Below, in pieces: positions 46,957 through 59,778 of a DNA stretch of 64,000 nt. A program made the position numbers and the translations under genes. Numbering within the stretch: position 1 is the first letter of the stretch; each line of letters opens with the position of its first letter. Source of the stretch: Gracilariopsis chorda (taxonomy: Eukaryota; Rhodophyta; Florideophyceae; Gracilariales; Gracilariaceae); assembly GCA_003194525.1 (NCBI GenBank), contig NBIV01000005.1, forward strand, positions 248,001-312,000, given 5' to 3'. The notes beneath the pieces are model-generated. The model searched no databases. It was not told the origin of the DNA and worked only from the letters and a program-made list of their open reading frames with translations.

Positions 46957-47475
46957 TGTAATACAGTGAGTTCTGACCACCCGAGCAGCGCAACGAGAGC
47001 TCTACTAATTATTTAGTATTCCATAGGGGTTAGAGTGGCTCACTAATTGGAGACTAACTTACTTAATTATGCTTCAAAAGAAGTGGCACTACGCTACTGT
47101 ACTATGGGGACAGGCTACTACAGCCAGCCACCGTAGTTCGAAAAGGAGAGTGAAGCTGAGGTTGAGCCGAACTCATCTTTAAGGTGGGTGCCGCGCTGTC
47201 TTTCCCAGAAATGTAAAAGTAAGCACCCCTTGTTTAGGTGTGATACGAGTTTGGTTTTTACAGTCAAACATTTTGTTTAGCAAAAATAACTCATGTTCTA
47301 CTAGCCCGAGCGTACTGTGCGAACAACACTACTGATTGCTTGGGGTCACGTTGCCTGGATACCTCGCGCCCCTACTGGTTTGGTGCTGACATCCCCATTC
47401 GGTTTCCCAACTTCCATCCTTCAGGTTGAGCCCTTGCCGCACTCCCTCCAAAGATGATCCAAACAGACTACTCCT
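46957..47475 (+). repeat. 5' LTR of the decayed gypsy remnant
   Basis: Begins TGTAATACAGTGAG and ends near CAGACTACTCCT; length about 519 bp against 522 bp for its solo relative. The 3' limit is set by that alignment. Confidence 0.65.
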
Positions 47476-48360
47476 CTGGTACTCCTCACCCCATTGGTTT
47501 TATCATAATTTGGTATCCTGACCTAGAATCTGGAACCATACCTATTCGCGTTGGAGAGAAGAACTTGGAAGAAAGTGTATTTTGGGATAAATTTTGTTCC
47601 TGGCTCTCAATGGAGATTGATTCATTTAAACATCAGTTCTCCATTTGCATTTGCCATAAACGAACACAAGTTTCAGAAGTTCAGGGAGACAAGGAAGGAG
47701 CAAGGGCCCGTCCTAGGGATTCTTCGAACAAGCACTGCACATAAGGGAGCAATTACTACCAAGAACTGCCGTACAGGTATTACGCTGATAAAAGGGAGCA
47801 GACGGCAGTGAATGCCGCTCCTCCGGGCACCAGTATGGTAGAGACTGCTTCCCAAGTGCGTCTGGGGACCAGTGCCACATCAGACCAAATTGTTGAGAAC
47901 AAGGATGGACACAAACCTAAAGTGGAGCTACCAAAATTGGATTTGGATAGCCCTATCAAGACGTTGATTGACCGCACTACTCACAAACTTGTCTAAAAGA
48001 ACGTTTTGGAATGGTGGCAGTGTATTTGGAGCGTGCATGGCTGTTGTGGACGACGCACAGCACCTAAATGGATGGCATATGAAGGTCTTCAAATCTCTGT
48101 TTCTGGCTTAGACTCACGGTTTTCAAATGGAGCTTCCAAAGAGCGCAAGTGATACGCTGATGGAGTGCTAGTCATACAGTTTGCATTCCATTTACACTTC
48201 AACTTTAATGCTCTGAAAGCGGCTGCACTCCATTTCCAATCCGCGTGAAATCCAAAAAATGAAAAAATTGCAAATTCCTTGTGCCAGATATGTTCATTTG
48301 GAGCATTCACGTAGTTCTGGTTGAACAAAAATGGAGTGTGAGATCCTTGAATATTGCACT

Positions 48361-48413
48361 CCTACTGCACTTCTCAAAGTGCTACTACTGTCCTACTGCA
48401 CTTCTCAAAGTGC
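48361..48413. repeat. Tandem duplicate of a small hairpin
   Basis: CCTACTGCACTTCTCAAAGTGC occurs at 48361-48382 and again at 48392-48413 (31 bp period). Each copy contains the inverted repeat GCACTT/AAGTGC. It lies inside the decayed gypsy gag region. Confidence 0.6.
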
Positions 48414-49923
48414 GAAATTTTTTTCTAGTGTTGGAGATCAAATACAGGCTTTGATATGTCCATTCTTCAAGCAGATAGCTCTGGATTATATAGACCAAAT
48501 GGTACAGGAGCTCGTGAAGTAACACCAGCTGGTGGCCACACAGAGTCCCCAAACCGTCCCTGTAATGACGCCCACCAATCAAGATAATTCACAAATTTTC
48601 TCGGTAACGAAGGCTATCCAGCCATCTCTTCCTCTAAACTAAACTTGTGAGTAGTTTCCCGACCCATTTAAAAAATGGGCAGGACTTCAGGTAGACGAAG
48701 GCCAGGGGTATGTATACCTTCCAAAACCAAATGGTCCAACGAAGCAAGGCCTCAACGGAGGAGACCCTGGTGGTGGTGATTGGTCGAGCTTGTAAATTGA
48801 GCGGTGACGGACACCAAAAGGAAAGAAGAGGAATAATAGGAGAAGTAGAAAGTTTCCTGGATCGAACCTCGAATCTTTGGACTCCTGTATCCATACAAAG
48901 TCGTCGGAGGATGACTAGCACCGTAAAGGCAGGAAACAGAAAGTGGAAAAACAGCGTCGGAAAGTGAAGAAAAACCACAAAGGTAAAACCAAACGGTATG
49001 AATCATGCAATAACAATGAGTCCGACACGGATTCAGACCTGGAGGTACTTGGGCCGTTGAATTATCTGTTCACCAAGGCGGTTGATTACAGAACCTAAAC
49101 GTTACGGAACAGAGATTTTGAGTAAACCTCCAAGGTAGCTCAGAAGATTAACAAGCAATAAAAATGGCTTGGTTTCCGAATGGGTGATACTACCTTCACA
49201 GGTCATGATCCCATTGCGATCATTGAGTTCCTTCAAAGGTTCAAGATCGTTTGTTACCAGAATGGGTATTCAGGAGGCAGAGCAATGTGGTTGTTTCAAT
49301 TCTACATGAAGAAGCAAGCCTGATCTCTACTTCACATTAAGATGCAAAGGAACAACAGGTTGGTTTACGAGGACCAAATGGAGATGCGTCAGACCTACCT
49401 GCAGGTTTTCAACTACCTTTTGGGAAACTATACGATCAATAAAGTTACTCAGGAAGGTTATGCTGAGCATTTAGGCTACCATCTGAGGTCAGGACAAACC
49501 GAATTGGAATACGAAAAATCTTTGTTCTAGATGGTCTCCAGTTTTGGTAATGTGTTCAGTACCACTCTGTTGAATTCGTTGTTAGGTGATAACATCGACA
49601 ACTCCATTAGGTTACAGGTGAAGAAATACCTCCCCAGAAACCAAAAGGTGGATCACAGTGGGCTGCTGCGATATGCTCAAGCCCTAAACAACCGACACCG
49701 AACCGTTCGAAGACAGTACAACATGGTTGCCAAATCTGGTAATGATGAACCGAAACGGCGCATCACAGAAATGGATTATTCTCCAACGCCAGAGGTCACG
49801 GCGCACGATATTTACACAGTTCAATCTACGGTCCATTTAGTGCAGAAAGAACCCACCCAGCCATCGGCATCTTCATCATCTTCCTGGATGTCCACAATGG
49901 CACTTTCAACCACGACGGTATAA

Positions 49924-52900
49924 CGCTATCCCCGTCGGTATCCGCTCCTTTCTAACAAATACCCGCAATACAAGTCTTTGGATGGACCAAACCATAGAAT
50001 TGGCGTTATCCTTAGCATACGACACGTGTGCATCCAATGAACTGAGCGCCGACGCGTGGAAACTGGATGACTTAAACAAATCTTCTTTTTTGGTTATCTG
50101 TATCACCGAACCACCTGGCTGTGACATGTCCGAATGTCACAACTTACGTTTGGTCCGTGCTCCTCTCTAAGTGCTTCAGCAGAACCATGACGTAGTATTT
50201 GAACGAGGGCACGGAAACCGAGTGGTTCAGGAAAAGCAATCTTCTGTAAAACAACAGGATATTCTAGTAGCTGGCACGGTTTCTGCAGCTGAAGTCAATG
50301 CCACACCATCCCAGGCAGAAAACACCGAAACTTTGGGACCCTGGCAAATGCAAGTCGGTCTCATTAGGAAGGCCAACTGGCAATACCGGTTTCTCTTATG
50401 AACATTTACACTTAGGATATCGGTCAGGAAGCGCCAAGAGACCATTCGCTATCTGTATGCTTTCTGAGGCATAAGAACTACAAAGTAAACATCACGTTCT
50501 GTTTTCGTTAACCGTTTGGTCTCGTACACCGTAACTTCGTATACTGGAGCTAGAACGAACCTTTTTAATGCGAATTGATTATCCCTGAAGGTGATGGACA
50601 GAGTAAAACCATGTATGGTAACGAACCGTTTGGTGTATACAAAGACGCGATCATTAATGGTCCACGACAGAATGGATATAATGTTGCCGTAGGAATTCTC
50701 ATTGTTTACGTACGGTTTTGCTGATCAACCAGCTAGCAATGGAGATAATCCTTGGAACTTTAAAAGCAATTCTGAGAAACGTTGCATCGAAGCATAACAG
50801 TTTTGTTTCAGAAGGGCCCTAGAGTAGCCATACTTGGTTGGCAGAAGTCAAAAACTGCATGCTGTGCAAGGCAGGAAACACTTTCCGCCACAGTATCCAG
50901 TAAATTTCGACTTACATAGTCCATTCGGATACCGCTAATGCACTAGGTAGAGACCAAAGTTGTATGCGACCGTCCTAGTCTCATAGCAATGGAAAACCAC
51001 CAAAGGGTTATGGAACACCACATGAACATGATAGAAAACAGAATGGTGGAAAATGGACTCAAGTTTTTCAGAAATGCATCAGCAATTTTAGTAACCGACT
51101 GCCCCAAAAACCTTTTGTCGGGCTCTCATCTCCTGCCCCGGGTACTCCTTTCACCATGGACGGATCTTCCCGCTACATAATGCCCAAAATGCCGACCACT
51201 TCCACTAGGGTAGCTGTGATGTGACAGAAAAGAATTCGTCAATGCGCAAGAAGACCAGTGAAAATGAACATAGCGCAAGAAAATCTTGCAGAAAGTGCAC
51301 CAAGTGGACAAGAACAATCGGAATCGATGATAAGAGGCGGAATGATGTTTCACCATTGGAGACCAGGGGAATGCAGATTGTCACCTGACGAAATGGGAAC
51401 CACCGGCCATAAGTTCACCACGGCAACGGTGATGACACCTCAAGGACTATGCCGAGTCAACAACGAGGGAACTATTGGCGAACTCCGAATGGTTAGAAGC
51501 GATCATAAAAGTACATGGTGCACTTCGCTGAGCGAAAGAGAGCTCCGGTAGGGAGGGAAATCTAGTATCCTCGCAAAATTGTAAAGAATCTCTCCTTGAA
51601 CGAGTTCTACCTGAGGCAAATGATTCTGGGACTGGGAGCAGGTGAGGATTTTTTCGTCATGCAGAAGATACTTCGGTCTTAGTTCGATTACGTATTAGAA
51701 AAAAATTCTAGGAGAACTTGGAATAGGGTCCGGGCAATACCTTTGATCTACTACCCCAAACATGAAGTAAAGCTTGCATCATCAAAATGGCATACAGATG
51801 TGCACCGATACAGCTTTGGAGCATATATCACACGTTATTTATCAAGCAATTCTTCCTTTTAGTGCAACAACTCCCTCTTTTCGGCTCAAATTACACACAC
51901 ATACTCTACCTCTAGAGCGTGTACCAGCCCTTCTTCTACTTTCAGTCCCTCCATCTCTGTATTAGTTTCCGCAGTAACCAAAAACTTTATTCCCCTGCAC
52001 CGTCCACCTCTGCTTAAATGCATTGTAAAACATTAAGAGTCACTTTAAGGGCCCCCAAAAACCTGGATCGGGCCAACGCTGACCAAATAAATTACCCAGG
52101 TTTATCTAATCTATCCAGTACTGCCAAGCGCTGCGTATTCTCCAATTCTTGTTCACGTCCATTGGACTGCTTTTTCAAGAATGAATACCCTAATATAAAA
52201 TCTTAGCCTTGGTACCACTCTTCCAGCCTTCTTGAAACTGCTGTAGTAACTGAAAAACGACACCCAACATACTAAGCAAATAGGTTGATTATCGAAAGGA
52301 TAACATTCCTTATTAAAATGAAATATGAGTTCCTTTACTCCTAAGATACCAAAAAAATGCTACCCACTGCATTTGCTGCAGTGCATCGCCACAATTTTGG
52401 AAAGTATTCATTTTAATGCCGAGGACTATGGGATCAAAAGGAATCAATATCTGTGTCCTAAATCAATACTTCTCTGAAAAAGGTATTCGTAAGGAGTGGT
52501 AAGTTTCAGTTAGTTCCAATCCGTCTTGTGCTCTTTCCGTGCTTCTGAGAAAAGTTCCAAAGAGCGCTGATTATATTCTAGAGATTGACAAAAACTCTCA
52601 GTGAAGGAATTGTTGTGGGTATTTTGGTCACAGTCATTTCGAAATGCTGTCTCTTCTAGAATCTTCAAGAGCGTATTCCGCATCGGGAGCCATTGTTCCA
52701 CCTTTGCATTGCTAGTAGAGTTTTGCTTGTTCCTTGAGCCTTCTTATACCATTTGGTCTCTTAGAAATGCGGTGCGAGCTTCTGATGAAGAGCCAGGACG
52801 GCTAAGGCCTTCCCATAGGTTTCCTACTTCTGAACAAAGGCAAACGCTATCTTACTGTTAGCATGTCGTTCGTTTTCCACTGGACTTCTCACTGTTTCGA

Positions 52901-53999
52901 AAACCAGGCACACTTTTCTCATATATGGCACAAGCTTCGCCTCTAAGTGTGGTTATAATCTAGAACATCGTAATACCTTCATTCCTTGCTCCTATCCTGT
53001 AAACAATAGAAAAGATGTAAACCATTTTCCAATTTACCCTGAACACCCCGTGAGTTGTGAATTGTAGAGAATTAGTGATTTCTGAACTTTTGTTCCACCC
53101 AGAAGCTGAGCAGATGTCCAGTACTGTAGTGACAGGCCCCGTGATGTGATTGAAGTGGCTCGTCAGCATTGTATAGTGCGAAAGGAAAGTGAAGGCATGT
53201 TCCAGGCAACAGCATCAACTTAGCTTCTTAAATGTTCAACCATATGCAAATTAATATCGTTGAACCGACTCTCTACCAACGTCCAAAATGAACCTCTCGA
53301 AAAATTTAGGCCAGATTATACCCTTCTTAGCTCTGAAACAGAAGTTGTAGTCAGTTCCGGTCGCTCTCGCTCTTCGTCTTGCAACATTGGGCACATCGAT
53401 AAGCAAAAGAAGGGAACATGGGCCGTCAGCTGCAGGCGGTGCTTTGCTCCGCAACCGAGAATTTTCACAATAAATTCCAAAACGTTTGGTTAACGCATTA
53501 ATTAGACTACGTCATATTGATGTCGCCCTTTTGCAAAGTGTGCAGCTTCTTCTGAAACTTAGTTCTTGATGGGAACCAGTATTGGATGCAGATCGTCTGC
53601 ATTTCCTGGCGTGCATACTTCCTTTTTGAAGAAGTAAAATCTCATCAGATATTCACGTATGCGGAAGTGCAACATGGACTTAAGCTTTCGAGAAAAGAAT
53701 CAATCCTCGAGAGATGCCACTCGTAGTAAAACTTGTTCCATTCGACAAGTTTTTGGAGCTTTCAAACCACAGTGACGCTGGGGGGCCAAATTATGCAATG
53801 AAGTAGGCTAGAAAGGAAATCTTCGTATCTGAAAGACCCGTAGATATGGAAATGATGAGCAGAATGCACGAAGATATGTAAATGCATGAACAAACAGGAC
53901 TGAAACTGCTAAGCGAATACAAAAATAGAAGGGAGAGCAAGAGTCTCAATGGCAGAAAACTTCTCCAAAACTTCTTGTAACGGTGCGCGACAAAATACT
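49924..53999. other. Region with decayed repeat sequence, no recognised gene
   Basis: About 4 kb. 49.98-51.55 kb has plus-strand frames in register with the gypsy remnant to its left and may be its lost pol region, though no motif survives. A minus-strand segment at 52701-52510 (EETAFRNDCDQNTHNNSFTE) resembles by eye the translation of the minus strand at about 62.65-62.80 kb, suggesting two copies of one unknown repeat. Nothing else seen. Confidence 0.35.
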
Positions 54000-54200
54000 T
54001 ATGTCAATAGAAACTAGGGGTCAGACTCCCGGCTTCCGGTCAGATGCTCTACATGTGAAGCGATTTGTGCAGCTTACTCACTCCTGCACAAACCAGAAGC
54101 AGGAGCGTACATAATTACAGGGCTTCTAAAAATAATATACTAACAGCAAGATATGCTTTCACTATGTACCCCATCTAGCCCTTTGCAGGACAAGTTGCGC
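54000..54200 (-). repeat. Fragment of the copia leader sequence
   Basis: On the minus strand, CTTGCTGTTAGTAT followed by CCCTGTAATTATGTACGCTC and CTTCTGGTTTG aligns with the leader regions of both copia elements (about 34.98-35.07 kb and 40.68-40.76 kb). It is probably an eroded third copy; no coding part or LTR is visible beside it. Confidence 0.45.
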
Positions 54201-57200
54201 AGCATGTTACCTGCGGACAACTTCCACTGCAGCGCTTCGGTCCGGAAATCAGCAGGTCTTTCCACCGACACTGTTATCCGAGCAACGCTCTAGTGGAACT
54301 CACAGACGACACACTCACCTTTGGTATACACTGCCCGTCTCCCTTCCCCGCTTGGAGCGCTTCAAACAGTCTTAGCGACGGCAGCCTCCCCCAAGTATGT
54401 ACCTAGTGGTAAACACCACACTAGATGCAAACGATAGTTCAATAGTTGATAAAAAAATGGGAAAGCATAGCAGGTGAGGTTGTTGTATAGGAGTCATGAT
54501 TAGTTGAGTCCAGGCCGAAGTCTGGGCGTGGCCTTGCCCTTTTATAGCTTCTAAATGCACCCAATACAAGGCAGACACACATTACTACTTTTCTGCGTCT
54601 AGGTTTCTCCATTGGCTTCTAGCAGCCTCTGAAGCAGCTCACTAACCAATACAACTCTGTCTCCTGGCGCCAGCGTCACTGAAATACAGTAGCAATGCTA
54701 GGACAACGAAGCTAAGAATTTTCTAAAACCTGCTGGAACACTCTACACGTGTGTACCAACAGTGCTGGAAAATTCTACACGTGTAGCGACCAACAGAAGT
54801 GGAGATGTAGTGCATTTAGAATACGCAGAATAGGAACACCCAAGGTCAGTTTCAAATAATGGCGCAGGCCTTGAGTGGTAGTGTAGTTGTACGTCAGTTC
54901 AGGGCCATTCACACTATTTTTGTGACCTTTTCCATCGTGTGAACCTCGACTGGAAACAATTGCCTTTGCACATTTCACGTTTACCCTCTTTCCTGGTAAG
55001 TAATCTGCTGAATTCTGTTTATGTTCCTGCAGTAATTGATTTTGTGGCGCAACAATCAGTATGTCCCGCCTAACATCTTCCTTTTTCTGTGTTGCAAACT
55101 ATATCCAGAGCAACTTGTATGCTTCTTTTATATCTTATGCAGACATCAGTGGGAGCCTTCAAGATGCTAGAAAAGTCCCATTACCAATGCTAGGCAAATT
55201 CTTTGCAAAACCTGGATCATCTCGGTGACGAATTTGTTCTATAAGGAAAACTTACTTTAACTGTTCTGTCTTAAATCTGGCAAGCGTACCATGCAAGCTC
55301 TTATAGGAATTTCACTGGCATTACGGGACTTGTACCATCTCTTTTGGATACGGTTCTGGTTCTTGGAGCCATTGGAAGCAGTTGTATATACTAACCGGGC
55401 ATAACTACTACCAGAATATCAAATTATTTGGTTGAGGTTCTTAAATTCTTCAGTATGGTGTTGGAAATCTCAAATAGCATTTTTGAGGCATATTGAAGCT
55501 TCATGAAGCAACAGGAAAGCACTTTCCTGACTAGTTCTGCTTTCTGTGATGTTGGTTCGTATTTGAAAAGTGTCTGGTGCTCTCTACTCTGCGAATATTT
55601 GTTTTGGTCAACTCCCAATCCAAGCATATCATGCAACGTTCTCCAATTTCATATACTGCAGCCGCAATACCTGTCGATGCTGTCATCTGCATCAATACCC
55701 CTTGGTGCTAAGCAATATCTCTTAGCAATAGTAAGAGATAGGTCTTCTTTGTTCACTCAGGTCCTTGTAAGACTAAAATGCTTACATGTTTCCTGAGTGT
55801 TCGAGAATCACTAATTCTCTCCTTTTATTGTACTACTCTCATTATTTTGCCGATGAATTGCTTCTGGCTTCCTTTCCGATCATCATATCGCTCTTTTAAC
55901 ATTCTCCGGGATCAAAATGAAGATCTGATAGGTATTTAAGCTCGGTTTTAGCTAATTGGACTTTGCTCGCCCTGAAATGAACTTATGAAACTTTGATATA
56001 GTATGATTTAGAAATTGATAATTTGTCATGAGCCAATCCTCATGCCTGTCCGAAATCACAAGTATTACTCGAAGTATTTCTTTAATTCTTTGTGCTCTAT
56101 TGCCCTCAGTTATATCTGCTCTTAGAGCTCATTCGTGCTTTTAGATCACCGTATTAGGAATAAATCTTTGTTTAAAAGTAAGTGAAAACGAATTGGCAAA
56201 TCTCAGCCAGCGTCAATTAGTGTCTTACTGCCTAATCAAAAGCCGTTTCATACATTTCACCATGCACATGTATATTACAATGGCTACTTTCGCTTCTATA
56301 TTGGTTGATTACTAATCGCTTCAAACATGATTCGGATCATCAACGACTCTGAACTCAGAGTTCATGAGCAATTTTGGAAGAGTGAAGAATTAGAGATTGG
56401 CGGGAAAAGCAAATCTAATTCGAGTCGCAGTTTGATCCCCATTGGATCCTTGCAAAACGTATATTGGTAGAAATCCTACATCCTCATTATACTCAAACTC
56501 TGGTACAGAGCGAGGTAGCTTATCTTATACACACACAGTCTCATAGTATGTCATGTAGTCCAAAGGAATGTACGTAGATTGGTGTTTGAAATATCTTTCT
56601 CCCAGGGATGACTTCAGACATCCACGCAGCCCTTCCTTTTGAATCAAAATTTCTCGTTGCCCACGGAGGTATAAGTCACGTGCCTGTACAATTGAATTGA
56701 TGCGAAAATGCCTGAGTACAAACAGGTTCCATGAACCTTCAACGTCGCCTACCGTGCTCTCTCTCCTGTACCCCTTAATCGCATTTTCACATATGCCACT
56801 TTTTGCAACTGGTTGCACTTCAGTTCGAGTTGAAACAACCATATCCTTTCTTTGACACTCTAGAAAGCATTATTTTTCAATTATGCTACAGCGTTGCCAC
56901 TTTGCCTGCTTCCAAAGCCAATGTGAGCCTTGAACTTCATTGTGAGATCCAGGTTCTACGGAACCACTTTCAAATGAAAAACTTTTTCTATTCTTTTCCT
57001 GCAATACGTCATTCAATATGTGTACTCTTTGACTGTTGTTTCTGGAACAGTTTCTTGTCGATGGTAACCAAATCAGCACCTCTGATTAGAGTGACGACAA
57101 CATTAATCTGGATAATATCTGTGCAGAGTGAGTTTCTGCACCCATTCTCAGAGTTCTTAGTCGTGGGGCTAGTAACCCCAACCGATTTTGACTCTGATGA

Positions 57201-57499
57201 AAGTGTCAATGATCTCAGGATCTTGAGCTACCATCCTCTCAAACCAAACAAGAATATGATAATGGCGAGTATTTCTCTCAGAGAGCTCACGTGTGGTGGC
57301 TATCCCAACGCATTTCAATGCCAGGAGCTCCTCTACACTATCATCTTGATCGCTCATGTTTGATTCTGCATAATGGTGAGCTTATGCCAGGACATTTCAG
57401 CAATTTCTTTTGCAAAATTCTGCAACCTTCATTAAACTGAAATGCAGATTGCAGAGTTATATTACACACATGTAACGGATGAAGCAGAGAATTGAGTTG
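54201..57499. other. AT-rich region with no recognised gene
   Basis: About 3.3 kb. Consecutive minus-strand frames between 57357 and 56525 (MSDQDDSVEELLALKCVG; INVVVTLIRGADLVTIDKK; and others) read like a decayed protein-coding region in several frames, but I cannot name it. The plus-strand frame over the same stretch lacks an early ATG and is likely its shadow. Two repeats are listed separately. Confidence 0.35.
54731..54796. repeat. Imperfect direct repeat with a palindromic core
   Basis: TGCTGGAACACTCTACACGT (54731-54750, continuing to CCAACAG at 54762) is followed directly by TGCTGGAAAATTCTACACGT (54763 on, continuing to CCAACAG at 54796). The second copy holds the perfect 12 bp palindrome CTACACGTGTAG (54775-54786). 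Confidence 0.6.
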
Positions 57500-57693
57500 T
57501 TAGTGAAGGCCCACGAACGCAGTTGTGAGAAAAAACTGGTGACTCATATGCAAGGTTTCGTTCCGGCTTTCCGGACACAGATAATAGTACGCGATGGCAT
57601 GGCTACTGACTAAACTACTGACCAAACCAAAACAAAGATGGTAGAGATGTTTACGGAGGCCGCGCATACAACAGGTAAGGCGGGGCGTCATTC

Positions 57694-58437
57694 GCGGTTT
57701 ACGGGGGGTCAGGATCTGATAATTGCAAGGGACGTGGCAGCAGCAAAAGCACACATGCCTAATTAAGGCGAAACCAGGAAACGCTTTGAAAGCCTTGCTG
57801 CAAAGGTTAACGCAAATGCAGCCTTTGAAGACGATCCTGTTACATGTAAATCAGCACAGGATAGGTACAAGCGGATGCAAGAGCAATACGGCATATAAGA
57901 CGATGGCAATCGGCGCTTGTCGGGTGTACGTGGTCGAGATATGGGTGAGCTGGCTGACCTTCTTATTACGATTCGTGAAGCGAGAGACGACTGGAAGGCG
58001 CGAAAGAGTGCTATAGAGACCGCCCATAGAAAGAAAGAAGGAAAGAAGGAGAGGATTGGTCACTCGTTGATTGGTGTTGCAACAAGGTGAAGGCAGAGTG
58101 AGAGCTACTCAGAGGGGGATAGTGCCAAAGACTCGGGTGATGTGGGCTCTACTTTTCCTACCGATAAGAAGAATAAAAAAAGCGTTTGTCAAATAACTTG
58201 CATAACGATGAGATGGATCGTTTTGGATTGCACATGAAAGAGCCCAACCTGGCAAAAATAGCTCTGAAGAGAGAACGTCTTGCCTACGAGCAGGAGCGAG
58301 CCGTTGCGGACCACTTAGAACGCGAAATGGAGCGTGAGGAAATACTTTGGAAAGGGAAGCAGAACGTCGGGAATGCCAACATGAACGCATTGAGCAGCAA
58401 ACGTTCGTGCTTGAGAAGTTCAAAGCGATAAATGAGT
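57694..58437 (+). pseudogene. Harbinger Myb/SANT-like protein, broken
   Basis: One frame from about 57694 to 58090 encodes FTGGQDLIIARDVAAAKAHM, then KRFESLAAKVNANAAFEDD, SAQDRYKRMQEQYG and GRDMGELADLLITIREARDDW, the helix pattern of Myb/SANT-like proteins of Harbinger elements. It contains in-frame TAA codons at 57764-57766 and 57896-57898 and ends at TGA 58088-58090. A second frame, 58186-58437, supplies the Glu/Arg-rich coiled coil (ALKRERLAYEQERAVADHLE) that usually follows in the same protein. The gene is therefore inactive. Confidence 0.7.
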
Positions 58438-58520
58438 CTTTCAATCGTAGTAAGAAAATGGGTACAAATCACTACCTTTCAATACGGCATAGTCGATGAT
58501 TTTTGCAGAAACTTCTTGAC

Positions 58521-58555
58521 GCCTGCGTGGTCTCTCCTCGCGGAGAGACCTGCAG
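58521..58555. repeat. Strong hairpin between the convergent Harbinger genes
   Basis: GGTCTCTCC (58529-58537), loop TCGC, GGAGAGACC (58542-58550): a perfect 9 bp stem, extended outward by CCTGC/GCAGG with small bulges. It sits 85 bp past the Myb-like frame and 125 bp past the transposase end, where both transcripts would terminate. Confidence 0.6.
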
Positions 58556-58679
58556 GTGCTGCGAGCAGATTTTGTTCACTTCCCCGCCCTCGGTACGCTC
58601 GGGAGATGGACTTTCTCTTCGCTCCTCTGGCCCCCGCTCGAATACTCGTGATAAAAATATTCTTCAAAGTTCGTAGGTT

Positions 58680-59778
58680 TTACGCTAAAGTACTTTGATA
58701 TCTGATCCTGGTAAAAACATTGCGGGAGTTGGAAAGAAGCATAAATGGGGTGTACAACATCTCGATCAGTGACTCACAAATCCTCATCTTTCTCTTAAAC
58801 TCCACAGTTAGAAAATGTATCTTAACCTCTTTGAACATCCATTCAACGCTGGTGCAAGTGGAAGACATTGCTTTGTTAAACCCCGCCTGTTCCGGTGACA
58901 GCGTAGCTTTCTGAACCGGAACGTCCGAGATCCATGCGCCATTATATCCCGAGTCTCCATAAATGCAGTATCGAACACAATCTACTTTCAAAGTGAGCGG
59001 TAGTATATCGTTGAGTTCACTCTTTGACGTGAAGGGTACAGTCTTGGCAACGACCTTCAAGAGGTCCATGTAAGTGTTGAATTAAACCGCCTGGCGTGTT
59101 AAAGGCTTGATATGTCCAGGCGTGCTTTATTTTGTGTCTGTTACACAATAAAATTTGAGCTAGATTTCCCTTCAGCCTCGCGATGCCAATAACAGTGCCG
59201 TCAAGAAATCCTATCCAGTTTGGAAGTGCTTTAGATTTCTCATAGATAGCTTGTGTATACTTCTCTATCTTCGGTGCAAGAAAACATCCGCTAATCATAT
59301 CGGTCATAAGATGCTGACGTTCATGAACAAAGTGCTCTATGGCCTCCCATAGTATTTCGCTGAGTTGAGGGCCGTGCTTACGTAATATGTCTTCCAGGTC
59401 TCTCCAGTGAGCTGGTGCTGCAAGCCACCGAAGTACAACAAAACAAGCTAAAATAGGTTTTAAGCCATTGCGATTGTGGTTTGTATGCATTCTATTATGC
59501 GGCCAGCCCATTACTTGCACTAATTGCAGCAGATGGGGCTTTTGAAATCGAAGGTGTAGCAAGTAAGCAGCCTCGCTAATTGCGTTGAAGTTGAACGTGA
59601 CGTCAGTGCCAGAGATGCTTTTCGTACGATGCAAGTGATTAGGAAGATAATTTCTGGGTTGCACGTAGTTTCGCGCAATCCAGCAGAGGCATGCGCTGGA
59701 AGAGAAGGCACACGACTCGTTGCGCGTTTGTATAATGTTCTGCAAAATGGTGCTGGTCGACAGTGCTCTTGTCCTCAC
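58680..59778 (-). pseudogene. PIF/Harbinger (DDE_4) transposase, broken
   Basis: Minus strand, in two overlapping frames (59778-59017, then 59069-58680). The first holds a helical N-terminus (LRWLAAPAHWRDLEDILRKH) and the first catalytic block WIGFLDGTVIGIARLKGN with the family's DGT; HAWTYQAFNTPGGLIQHLHG follows. The second holds YGDSGYNGAWI (second Asp) and FNKAMSSTCTSVEWMFKEVK (final Glu in VEW). The two frames overlap by 53 bp and neither alone covers the DDE triad, so either a frameshift or a lost intron separates them. The upstream part before MHTNHNRNGLKP is of doubtful coding value. Confidence 0.82.

Larger units (their letters stand above)
46957..49923 (+). mobile_element. Gypsy-like LTR retrotransposon remnant (fossil, old)
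   Basis: A roughly 519 bp LTR (46957 to about 47475) is followed by a TGGTAC-type primer-site candidate and then gag-like sequence: a basic Lys/Arg stretch near 48.8-49.0 kb, TTFTGHDPIAIIEFLQRFK near 49.19 kb, matching the capsid block YFTGEDPVVVLDFQSRF of the intact gypsy element, and further gag sequence to about 49.9 kb. Frames are broken many times. Downstream pol and a second LTR were not found, so the right limit is only where recognisable gag ends. It belongs to the same LTR family as the solo LTR at 27971-28492. Confidence 0.65.
57694..59778. mobile_element. PIF/Harbinger DNA transposon, decayed
   Basis: Two coding regions face each other: a Myb/SANT-like DNA-binding protein on the plus strand (57694-58437) and a DDE_4 transposase on the minus strand (59778-58680). 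This pair is the diagnostic gene content of Harbinger elements, in which the Myb-like partner helps the transposase enter the nucleus and bind the ends. Limits given are those of the genes; I could not identify terminal repeats or the 3 bp target duplication, so the true element extends somewhat further on both sides. Confidence 0.8.

Noticed and set aside
56803-57363. 186-codon plus-strand open frame
   Set aside because: No early ATG, no domain; consecutive minus-strand frames over the same region look more protein-like.
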